Shown here in pieces: positions 48,901 to 57,800 of a stretch of DNA of 64,000 nt (positions within the stretch are counted from its first letter, which is position 1; the number at the start of each line of letters is the position of its first letter). The DNA lies in the NCBI GenBank assembly GCA_023333565.1, contig JAJKFH010003936.1, positions 62,001 through 126,000 on the forward strand. The letters are read 5' to 3'. The stretch comes from Puffinus mauretanicus. Lineage: Eukaryota; Chordata; Aves; Procellariiformes; Procellariidae. The notes beneath the pieces are model-generated. The model searched no databases, had not been told where the DNA came from, and saw nothing but the letters and a program-made list of their open reading frames with translations. Both the position numbers and the translations under genes were made by a program.

Positions 48901-51900
48901 GGCGTCGTCCGCTGTGATGCTCTGGAACTTGAACCGGTTCACATAGGCCTGCGGGGACGGCCGGGGTGTGATGCCGCATGTGCTCAGCCCTGGCTTTGCT
49001 GCCCGGCCCTCCCTGTGCTCCATTTCAGGGGGGTTAGCATTGCCGAGCCCACGCCGGCCCCTGTTCCCCCCGCAGGGGCTGCCCAGCCCCCTGCACCCCC
49101 CGGGACACCTCTGAGCATTGCCACCCCCTGCTGCCAGAGCGGGGCCAAGCTCTGCCCTCATCTCATTCCCCCCGTACACATCTCTATTTCCCATCTCCTC
49201 TTCCTCTCCCCAGCCGCCCTGTTCAGCCCGTCCTTCCCAGGGTCCCGCTGTGCTCTGGCCTCCCGCTGCGGGGTTTTGGATGACTTGGCACCTCCACCTG
49301 GTACCTCCTTGTACCGACCTGGAGGAAGGCATCGAACTTGCTCTGGTCCCCCACGAGATGGGCCAAGTAGCTCACGAAGCAGTACCCCTTCTCGTAGGGC
49401 GTTTCATTGTACGTGTCGTCCGGATTGACACCTAGAAAAAGGGAAAACCCTCAGAAATCATCTGCCCATCTGCAAAACAAAACGGCCCTCACGTGCGCCA
49501 AGATTTCTGCTTTCTGTGCAGGGTGCAAGCCTGGCACATCCCTCCTGGAGCCATCGCCTCACTCGGGTCCCACCACCAGCACCAGTTTTATTGCATGAAA
49601 CACCCCAGCAGCAGGGCTTCTCCCCACCACACACCTCGCGTGCCCCCGCTCCCCCCCGCCGGCTGTGTGAGGACGGGGACGCCCCACAGACCTGGCTCGA
49701 TGACCACCCGCAGCTTGTTGAGCGGATGGTCCTCCCCCGTGTTGTCCATGTGCTGGCGCAGGAGGGCCCTTCCCGTCGCAGCCTCCAGGCAGGTGTACGC
49801 CAAACCTGGGCAGAGACAAGCAGGAGGCGTTCGGAGACCCTGACCCGATCCCTGTGCGCTTCAAGCGCAACGGGTGCTGCTATGGGGGAGGGAAACAGCG
49901 TTGGCTTATGAGCTGGGAGAGGAGGAAACCGATAAACAAGGCATTGGGATGGTGGAGTTGCAGGGAGACACGGCAACCCAGCCCTCGGCTAGCAAGAGCT
50001 TTTTAGAGCCATTTAAATTTTTCCAGATGCAGCAAATGGTGCCGGGAGTGCCTGAGCTGCTGGATGTGACCGTGTGAGCAGAGGGGAGCTCAGGGCGGCT
50101 GGTATCAGCTCCCCGAGGGAGCTGCAGCAGCAAGAGGAAGGTGAGGCTGGGCAAAATGGCAGCACCCACGTCCCTGGCACGGGGCTCCATCCAGCTCTCA
50201 GAGCGAAGGTGGTTCTGTCGCTAACATGAAACCCCCGGGGCGTTGCATGTTCACCTCTTCCGAGATGCAGTGCAGGCTCTGGCCCCGCACGCAGCGCTCG
50301 GAGGGGTGCGCTGAGCCACGGTGCGCGGAACCTGGAGCCGCGTGGGCCCTGCCTGCGACAGCACGGCCGCACGCGGGGACTCGGCACCCCACGGCCGGGC
50401 AAGGCCACGCACCGTAGACCTCAGTGGAAATGCGCCTCTGGGCGTACATGGTGAAGCCCTCGTTCAGCCAAAACTCGCCCCACGTGGCGTTGGTGACCAG
50501 GTTGCCAAACCAGCTGTGGGAGATCTCGTGGATGATGACGTCCACCAGGGAGCGGTCCCCGGCCAGCAGGCAGGGAGTCACAAAGGTGAGGCAGGGATTC
50601 TCCATCCCGCCGAAGGGGAAAGAGGGCGGCATGAACAGGATGTCGTACCTGCCGGGGAGGAGCAGACGGCTTGGGTCAGACCCACCTTCTCCTGCAGACG
50701 CAGCTGGGGATGGAGGGATGCTCCCTCCCCTGCCCCGCGGAACAAGGTCCTTCAGGAGCAGGAGGCCATACCTGCCCCAAACATAAGGTCCAAAGAGCTT
50801 CTCTCCAACTGCCAGGAACTCCTCAATCACCCCATCGTACTCCTTCTTTGCAGCCTCGATCAGGCATGGCTCAGCCCAGACACGGCTCCTGGCCAAGTGT
50901 GTAGAAGAGGAAGTTTTAACCATCAGCGGACTTTTACCCTATTGCTTCATCAGACAAAAACTGCACGTGTTTATTCCACAGCAAAATAAAAGCCTGCTGA
51001 TAGGGGAAGCTAATGAGACTGATAGTGCAAACTGCTGTCTTTTCTTTCCTTGTTTGAATGTCAAAGGGCTTTTATATGGCTACTGTGACAGCCGGGAACC
51101 CGAACAAACCACAGGCGTGGGGAAGAAACGAGGGACCCTCTGTGAACGGGGACCCGCTGCTCTCATTCATGTGCATGGGGGTGAAACGAGCAGAGCCAGG
51201 GACACCCTCCAAGGCGAGGGGACCCGGCACCCAGGCTCCTCCTCACTCTGGAGAGCAAGAAGCACCCTCCCCTGGCAGAGCCCGTGGTCTGGTGACGCAG
51301 CACCATGTGCACAGCAGACGGGGGACTGACCGGGTCATGCTCACAGTCGGTGTCTCCGTGCCTGCCTGGGCCAGCGGTGCAGGGAGAGGCAGCAGGCAGC
51401 AGCCATGGGACAGCACGGCATGGGAGCTTCACCGTGCGGCTCCCACAGCTAGGGCTGAACGCTGGGGTTTCCTCCAGTGCCGCTTACCTTGGGCCAACAT
51501 CAGCAGACACAATGTCCCCGACAGCCAGAGCGATCAGGTATGATGGGATTGGTTGGGACATCTTGAAGACGAAGGTGTTATCCTTCTGCTTCTCCCAGCT
51601 TGTGGCACTCATCACGGCCGTGAAACCCTCAGGGACCTCGACACATAGATGGAAACATCTATTAGATCCTTAACGTACAGCGTGGGACGTCGGCTAACCC
51701 AGTCAGGGATGCCACAATGTCTGATGGCAAACACATCCCAGCACGCTGAAGGTGGCCGGGGCCGTGGGCATTGCAGGTTTTGGGGCGCAGAGCCGAGCAG
51801 TAACGACCCGAGCTCCAACTCAGGATCACAGCTGCATCCCTGCGACAGCATCGCTCGGCACATGGGCTCAAACATCGGCTGGGTACAACACCAGGACACC

Positions 51901-53879
51901 CGGAGCTGCCCTGTGAGGTGCCAGCGAGATAAAGAAATGCTGGAGCTGCAGGTGCTGAAAGGGCAAAGGATGCAGATCCTTCAGATGCTGGCTCTCCTCC
52001 CATTTCTTACACAACAACTCGTTTTTCCCGTTCTCAAGCCAAAGTAGAACCCGTGGCCGATCCAGCGGCCTGGGCTGAGCCCTGGGAGACTGATCTCGTC
52101 TCTCTTCCAAACGCGGGGCGAGCCCCCGCGGTGCCACGGGGAATACAGCGTTCTTGGTACAAAGCATCACGCCTGGGCTGTACGACAACCGAGCCCCGTC
52201 AGGGGGGATGCTGCTGAAGCTTTAAGGGTGGAAATTAGAGCAAGAGGCAAAATAAAGAAATTCTGACATCACCAGCTGATACCACCACATGCCATCAGCC
52301 TTGGCTTGGTGTCACACCAGTAAGTGGCTTCCCTCGTCCGCAGCAGGCTGGCACGCCAGGGCGGCCCAGTGCTGGTGCCACCGCGTGACCGCCTGCATGC
52401 AAGGAGGGAATTTGGATCATTCAGTCCCGTTTTTGTACTAAACCTGGGGACCAGCAGCTGCTCCTTCTGTCCTGGAAGCTCGGCAGCCCCAGCACCGCCA
52501 CCAGGACCCGGTGCCGCTCGGCGTCACCCTCCCTCCTCCAGAGTGTCCCCCCAAACTCAGCTCGTCCTGGTCGCCCTCCCGCTGAGGACCAAGAGCGGGC
52601 ATCCCGCTGTCCTCGGACTGCTACTGGGCACAAATAGGGTTTTCTGTGATAATTAGAGGAATTACTTAGACAAATGCAGCAGCATGAGAAGAGCAGAGAG
52701 GTTTAAACACCGGGCTGATCCCAACAGTTAGCTGATATTTTGGCATCAAGCACCGAGTATTTCGGCCACCTCCCACTGGGAGAGAAGAGCTTTCGGCAGG
52801 ACGGCCGGCACGTGCACCCGCTTGCAAGGGATTGCACAAAGCGGCGCCCAGCACGCGCGGCTGGGGAGAAGCAAAAGGGCTGCTGGGGTCTGCTTGTATT
52901 CATCTAAAGATGAATGTAAGAGAAAAACAGTATAAATGACTTATTTCTCAGCGTATTCTCTGCTGGGGGCCTGCAGTGAAGGCTTTGAGGCGAGTGCGAC
53001 AAGCATCGCCTCCAACGTGCTGGCGCTGCACAGAGGCCTGGGCGGTGCTGCTGATGCGATGCCCCAGCGCGTCCTGCAAGGGAGCTGGCAGCTTCCCCGC
53101 GAGCAACCTTGCAAACTGGCGGAGGGTCTTGCTCCCGCTAGGCGTGACGGGGACGGCTGGGTCTGTGCGCCCGGGGGCACCGCTTACCTTCACGGTGGCC
53201 GAGTACGTGCATTTGACTGACGGGGTGTCGAAGCCGGGGAAGAAGGACCTGTTGAGGACGGCCTGGCCTTGGGTGTACATGTAGGGCTTCTGCTTCCCCG
53301 CCGTCTGCTCGGGAGCGAGCCAGCACACCTGGGGGGAGGGAAGGAGGGAGGGGAGAGACCCCCGGGTGAGGGGCGCCCCCGGCTCCTCGCCCGTGGGGGC
53401 TCTCCGCTGATGGAGCCGCGGCTTCTCCCCGGGGGAGTCTCGGCCCGCCCCGTGACCGGTGTCCCCTCCGCTGCCCCCGTCCCCCCGCTCACCCCGGGCC
53501 CCTCGCCCGCCTCGTAGTCGATCTCCAGGGTGAGGAGCTGCCCGGCGCGCACGGGCTGGGGCAGGGCGATGTGCAGGGCGCTGCCGTAGCTGGCGAAGGG
53601 GCGGCTCTCGACGGGCAGCGGCTGCCCGGGCGCCCCGGGGGTGCCGGCGGCGCCGGGGGGCGGCAGCAGCGCGGCGCGGCGCACGGCCAGGCTGGGGTGC
53701 GCGTCCAGCCGCAGCGGCCCCGCGCCCTCGCGCGCGCAGCGGAGCTCGAGCCGCGCCGTCCCGTGCAGCCGCCCCGCGCCCGCCGCCGCGAAGGCCACGC
53801 GCAGCGAGAGGTGCAGGTGCCGCAGCGACCACGCGCCCGCGCTGCTGGCCGAGGCCGCGTCCCGGCCCGCCGCCGCCAT
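45948..53879 (-). CDS. RNPEP: Aminopeptidase B (arginyl aminopeptidase), 11 coding exons
   Basis: RNPEP is an M1-family zinc aminopeptidase that removes N-terminal Arg and Lys from peptides, including prohormone intermediates, in the secretory pathway and cytosol. Coding exons in transcript order (plus coordinates): 53493-53879, 53188-53328, 51488-51636, 50772-50888, 50413-50648, 49692-49805, 49319-49431, 48840-48948, 47948-48172, 47190-47332, 45948-46112. They sum to 1899 nt, giving 632 residues, near the 650 of human, and all phases agree. The exopeptidase motif GGMEN is at residues 278-282. The zinc site HEISH is at 305-309, with the third ligand Glu 328 after 18 residues (WLNEG). The catalytic Tyr 394 lies in PYEKG. 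The C-terminal helical domain covers exons 9-11. The start at 53879 opens [20 protein letters not shown] with no clear signal peptide. The acceptor of exon 3 (gtgtcgag) has a poor pyrimidine tract. The gene converges on LZTR1 and looks functional. Confidence 0.96.
46330..47095 (+). mobile_element. CR1 LINE 3' fragment in last RNPEP intron (antisense to gene)
   Basis: The plus strand reads through typical CR1 blocks: agttcaacaaggccaagtgc, gccaacagtgtcctgggctg, ttcagcctggagaagagaag, ttgcccagagaggtggtaga and gatgatctttgaaggtccct. It ends with a ccattctgtg-type terminus near 47080. It is 5'-truncated and has small deletions, so no long reverse transcriptase frame survives. It fills most of the intron between the last two RNPEP exons. 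It looks younger than the intron 9 copies because it is closer to the consensus I recall. Confidence 0.88.
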
Positions 53880-54030
53880 CGCCGCTGCCGGGGGGCGGGG
53901 CCGCGGCGGAAGGGGCGGGGCGAGACGGGCAGGGGCGGGGCGGGGCCGCCCGGGGGCGGGGCGGAGCCGGGAGGCAGAGCGGGGCGAGGGGCAGGGCCGG
54001 GGCAGCGGCGGGGGGGCGGGGGGCTCAGGG
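53880..54030 (-). promoter_or_regulatory. RNPEP: RNPEP GC-box promoter
   Basis: The stretch directly upstream of the RNPEP start codon has at least four GC boxes of the GGGGCGGGG type, near 53885, 53912, 53931 and 53953, and no TATA box. Together with coding exon 1 it forms a CpG island. Sp1-type activation is inferred from family knowledge. Confidence 0.7.
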
Positions 54031-54039
54031 GGGATCTGT

Positions 54040-54290
54040 GGGGGGGACCCATGGATCAAGGGGATCCACGGGGGGGCATCCATGGGTCGGGGGGTCCATG
54101 GGGGATCCGAGGGGGGTTTCGTGGGAGGGTCCACGTCGGGATCCGTGGGGAGGGGATCCAGGGGGGGTCGGGGAGGGATATAGGGAGGGATCCACGGGGG
54201 ATCCGGGGGGGGGATCCATGGGTCGGGGGGTCCATGGGGGATCCGGGGAGGACCCGTGGGGGAGTCCATGGGGGATCCCTGTCTCAGACT
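54040..54290 (+). repeat. Minisatellite of ggatccatgggtcgggg-type units
   Basis: Imperfect units built from ggatcc, catgggtcgg and ggggtccatg fill this stretch. One 32-base unit at 54078-54109 recurs exactly at 54214-54245. It lies just upstream of the RNPEP promoter and explains the long Pro-rich open frames on the minus strand. Confidence 0.8.
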
Positions 54291-54309
54291 TCGCCGCCGG
54301 CTCCAGCCG

Positions 54310-54640
54310 CCGCGTCCCGGCAGCCGAGCGGCACCGGGGGCCGGGCGGGGCCGCCCCGGAGGGGCCGGGCGGGGCCGCCCCGGAGGGACCGAGCGGGGCA
54401 GGGGCGGCCCCGCACCCGCCTCTCCGTGCCGGGGCCGGGGCCGCGGCCGGGGCCGCGGCCGGGGCGGGCACCCCCGGGCGGCCGGAGCGGCGGGGCCGGG
54501 CACGGGCCTGCGCGACTCCTCCCCCGGCCCGGCCCGGCCCGGCGCGGGGTCCCTCGGCCGCTCTGCCACTCTGCGACCGGCGGCGGCACCGGGCGCTGCC
54601 CGCGGCGGGACGGGGCGCAGCGAGCGGTGAGTGCCCCGCA
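54310..54640. promoter_or_regulatory. CpG-rich block, possible divergent first exon
   Basis: This is extremely CpG-rich and includes two copies of a gggccgggcggggccgcccc unit at about 54341-54390. At 54622-54630 a potential donor (gcgagcggtgagtgc) follows a CpG-rich run, so a noncoding first exon of a plus-strand transcript starting near RNPEP is possible. No coding content supports this. Confidence 0.3.
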
Positions 54641-54649
54641 GGGGCACCG

Positions 54650-55060
54650 GGGAGCTGGGCGATGGGGCACATCCCGGCGGGGACCGGGGAGACACGGCGG
54701 ACACCCCGGCGGGGACCGGGGGTGATGGGGACATCCTGCGGGGACCGGGAAGGCACTGGGGACGCGCCGGCAAGGACGGGCAGTGATAGGGGGCACCCTG
54801 AGAGGGATCGGCGGTGACATGGAGGACATCCCGGTGGCGCCGGGGTGATGGGGACATCCTGCGGGGACCGGCGGTGACAGAGGGGACATCCTGGTGGGGA
54901 TCGGTGGTGATGGGGGACACCTCGTCGCGGGGCCGGGGAGACACGGGGGGCACCCTGCTGGGGACGGCAGATCATGGGGGGCACCCCGGTGGGGACTGAG
55001 GTGATGGGGTCATGCTGCGGGGACCAGCGGTGACACGGGGGACATCCTGGCAGGGACTGG
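54650..55060 (+). repeat. Imperfect minisatellite, units of roughly 36-40 bp
   Basis: Repeated units carry the words ggtgatgggg, acatcctg and cggggaccgg in the same order about ten times with substitutions and small gaps. The minus strand stays open in several frames, giving artefact frames rich in Pro and Ser. Confidence 0.8.
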
Positions 55061-55738
55061 GGATGACAGGCAGCGGCTGTGGGGGCTGGCGCTGCCTGAC
55101 ACTCGGGGCAGCCCCCCCATGTCTGCTCCCCTGTGCCCCACAATGTCCCCACCTCTCCGTGGGGACCCTGTTTGAGCTGCAGCGTAGGCGGCCCCGGGAG
55201 CAGCGTGGCTGGGCTGGCAAATTCCCGTGTCCCAGTGCCGACCATGCCCCCCAGACACAGCAGAGGGGGGCTGTGGGAAGCCGCTGGGGTGCTGGAGGCA
55301 GGTGCCAGTGCTGCCCGCTCCTGCCTTGCCTCCCCAAACCAGCCCCGGGGCGGACAGCAGTGCCAACAAAGGGCGTCAGGGGGAAACTGAGGCACAGTGG
55401 CTGCCAAAATGGGTGGTGGTTCTCCAGAGAGCTGGCCTGGGGTGGGAAGACGCGTGTCGTACTGCCCCACATCTCCTCTCTGCAGGCAGAGCAGGTCGGT
55501 GCCGGCAGCTCGTGGTGTCTGCCCTCATTTCGGGCACGGGAAGGGGCCGCGGGCACCCATGGGTGGTCCCTGGATGGGTGCCCAGGGCTGTGCAGCTCCA
55601 GATGCTCCATGTCCCCATGCTGGCGTGGGGACAGCAGGGAGAGCAGTGGGGACTTTGGCTTTTTTTAAAATGCAGTTTTCACTGGTAGCAAAGGGAACGG
55701 CGGCCTGATGGCTTCTCCCTGCTGGGTGCTTGGCCGCT

Positions 55739-55839
55739 CTGGGGATGCTCCACCACTCCAGGGATGCTCGGCCACCCTAGCCACCCTGACTGGTGGCCCA
55801 GAGTGGCCGAGCATCCCTGGAGTGGTGGAGCATCCCCAG
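55739..55839. repeat. Perfect inverted repeat, 37-bp arms, 27-base loop
   Basis: The left arm 55739-55775 is the exact reverse complement of the right arm 55803-55839. The core of the arm reads ggatgctccaccactccagg. The 27-base spacer has its own 6-bp stem (gccacc at 55780-55785 with ggtggc at 55792-55797). The arms also hold the internal direct repeat gggatgctc. No open frame or mobile element explains it. Confidence 0.9.
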
Positions 55840-56399
55840 GCCCCTTGCGGGATGGCTCCCGTGGAGCTGGTGTTGTCGCAGCCCGGCTTCGCTCAGCGCT
55901 GCAGCCAAACTGGGATGGCACGGCACAGGGGGAAAACTTAGAGGTGACTTCAGCATGGGCCATGTCCCCCATGGGACCTTAACGTGCCATCACGCCCCGG
56001 GAGCGAAGAGGCTGCAGTGTGTGTGCGCCGGGGCTCCTGTTTTCCTGGATTTCACCTAGGAAAAAAACAACTGGGAGGAGAGCCAGGGAGCCTGGGTGTG
56101 CCGGGCTACCGGTCCTGCAGCCACCCCTGCCGGATGCCCCTGGCCGGCCCGAAGCGGGCGAGTGCGTGCCCCCACACAGGCAGGGTTTGCCCATCGTTGC
56201 TGGGGTGCTGCCCGCGCTCCCCAGAGCTCTGCTGTAGCTGCTCGCGCCCTGTCATCCCCGGTGCCGGAGAGCGTCCGGGTGCTTCCAGGGGGGTCACAGG
56301 GATGGGGGGAGCCCCCTGTACCCCCCGGCAGGGTGTGTTGGTGTCTGTGTTGTTGCGATGTGGGGTTGGACCCCCCCCCAGTTTTGCAGCCGGGGAAGC

Positions 56400-56464
56400 T
56401 GAGTCAGGAAATCCCGGCTGGCCCGGCCGGATCCTGGCTGAGTCATTTCGCAGGCGCTGAGTAA
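56400..56464 (+). promoter_or_regulatory. AP-1 / NF-kB-like site cluster
   Basis: TGAGTCA lies at 56400-56406 and 56439-56445, and TGAGTAA at 56458-56464. A GGAAATCCC kappaB-like site abuts the first at 56407-56415. Three AP-1-type sites and a kappaB-like site within 65 bases suggest an enhancer or promoter element. The target gene is unknown. Confidence 0.4.
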
Positions 56465-56943
56465 CTGCCCATGCCCTGCCGTGGGGGTGCAGGGCCGCCC
56501 GCGGCATCTATGGGTGGGCAAGAGCTGCCTGCTTTGCCTGCTCTGCCCGCACATGCCCCCATCAGCGCCCCACGGCCCTGGCCTCATCCAGCTCACAGCC
56601 TGCACCCGCCTCAGTGCCCTCCTCACCCTGCCGCCCCGTGCCTCAGTTTCCCCCCGTGTTTTCCTGTGGGTTTCCCTTCTGCCAGGGACTGGATGGGGCA
56701 AAAGGCTCCTGGGACGCAGGCATAGGCTGGATCCGGCCCCGCAGCACTTTCATGGCGTGGGGAACCAGCTCCCAAGGGTGGGTCTGAATGGGGGAGACGG
56801 GGTGGGATGGGGAGCGTGGGGCTGGGTGAGCTCTGGTGTTGGTTGGGAGGGGAATGATGTCCCTGAGGCAAGATTTGGGCATCCTCCTTCTGCTAAGGGG
56901 GTCTCCAGGCTGAGTCTTGGTGTGTGGGGAGGGGGACGGAGTC

Positions 56944-57127
56944 GGGGAGAGGGGTGGGGATGGGATGGGGACGCGGATTGGGATGGAATGGGAATGGGGT
57001 TGGGGATAGGATAGGGATGGGGATGAGGGGAGGATGGGGACAGGGACAGGGATGGGGATGGAGGGGGGAGACGGGGATGGGGACAGGGATTGGGATGGGA
57101 TGGGGACAGGGACAAGGACAGGGATGG
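56944..57127 (+). repeat. G-rich simple repeat (ggggat / gggaca units)
   Basis: About 180 bases of 5-6 base units such as ggggat, gggaca and gggaat lie on the plus strand. The strand asymmetry is strong and many G-runs of 3-4 could support G-quadruplexes. Confidence 0.85.
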
Positions 57128-57208
57128 GGCTGGCGGGGGCTGGAGCAGGGCTCGGGGTGCAGGCGGGGATGCTGCGGGGTGATCCGGCCGGCCGCGCTGG
57201 CAGCAGGT

Positions 57209-57216
57209 TATAAATA
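57209..57216 (+). promoter_or_regulatory. Possible TATA box (TATAAATA) without an obvious gene
   Basis: TATAAATA sits in GC-rich DNA (gcaggttataaataacccgc), which is where a real TATA box would stand out. No start codon with a recognisable protein follows, so this stays a candidate. Confidence 0.25.
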
Positions 57217-57555
57217 ACCCGCCGAGACACGAGGTTTTTTCCTGCCGCCCCCCCAGCGCTGCCGCCCCACGGACAGGAAAAAGGTGTTTCCGGACGGGAG
57301 CGGGGCCCCGGCCCGGGGGGGACGCGGGGCCCGGGCCACGGGCAGGGCCTGGGGGTGGCCCAGGTGGCCCCCTCCGGGCTGGTGCTCAGGGTGCAGCCAC
57401 TGAGCCTGGGGCTGGCCGGACCCCTGACCCCGGCGGGGCCACTGCAGCCCCCGGGGCCCCCGGCTGGGCTGGCTGCGGGAGCCCCAGCCTGAGCCACCAG
57501 CCCGCTGCTGGGCCCGGCTGGAGCCGTCATGGGGACGGGACGGGGTGCCACCGGG

Positions 57556-57800
57556 CTCCGGCACCCTGTCCTGTCCCCAGTGCCACCGGCCTCGGGCACC
57601 CTGTCCTGTCCCCAGTGCCACCGGCCTCAGGCACCTTGTCCTGTCCCCAGTGCCACCGGGCTGGGGCACCCTGTCCTGTCCCCAGTGCCACCGGGGCACC
57701 CTGTCCCCAGTGCCACCGGCCTCGGGCACCCTGTCCTGTCCCCAGTGCCACCGGGCTCGGGCACCTTGTCCTGTCCCCAGTGCCACTGGGCTCAGGCACC
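57556..57800 (+). repeat. 35-bp minisatellite, seven units
   Basis: Units start with gcaccctgtcctgtccccag at 57561, 57596, 57631, 57666, 57696, 57726 and 57761, with the start of another at 57796. The step is 35 bases, except for two 30-base steps around a shortened copy at 57696. Because 35 is not a multiple of 3, the peptide frames open across it on both strands cycle through three readings and are not real proteins. Confidence 0.92.

Noticed and set aside
53190..54953. 587-codon minus-strand open frame overlapping RNPEP exons 1-2
   Set aside because: It reads RNPEP exon 1 in frame but runs through introns and upstream minisatellites. The Pro/Arg-rich parts come from repeat and GC composition. 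The spliced RNPEP model explains the real coding part.
54025..55470. 481-codon minus-strand open frame
   Set aside because: It crosses two minisatellites and a CpG block, gives Pro/Arg/Ser low-complexity peptide, and has no recognisable domain or splice logic.
57556..57800. CRISPR-like array
   Set aside because: Repeats are directly adjacent with no unique spacers, and the genome is vertebrate. It is a minisatellite.
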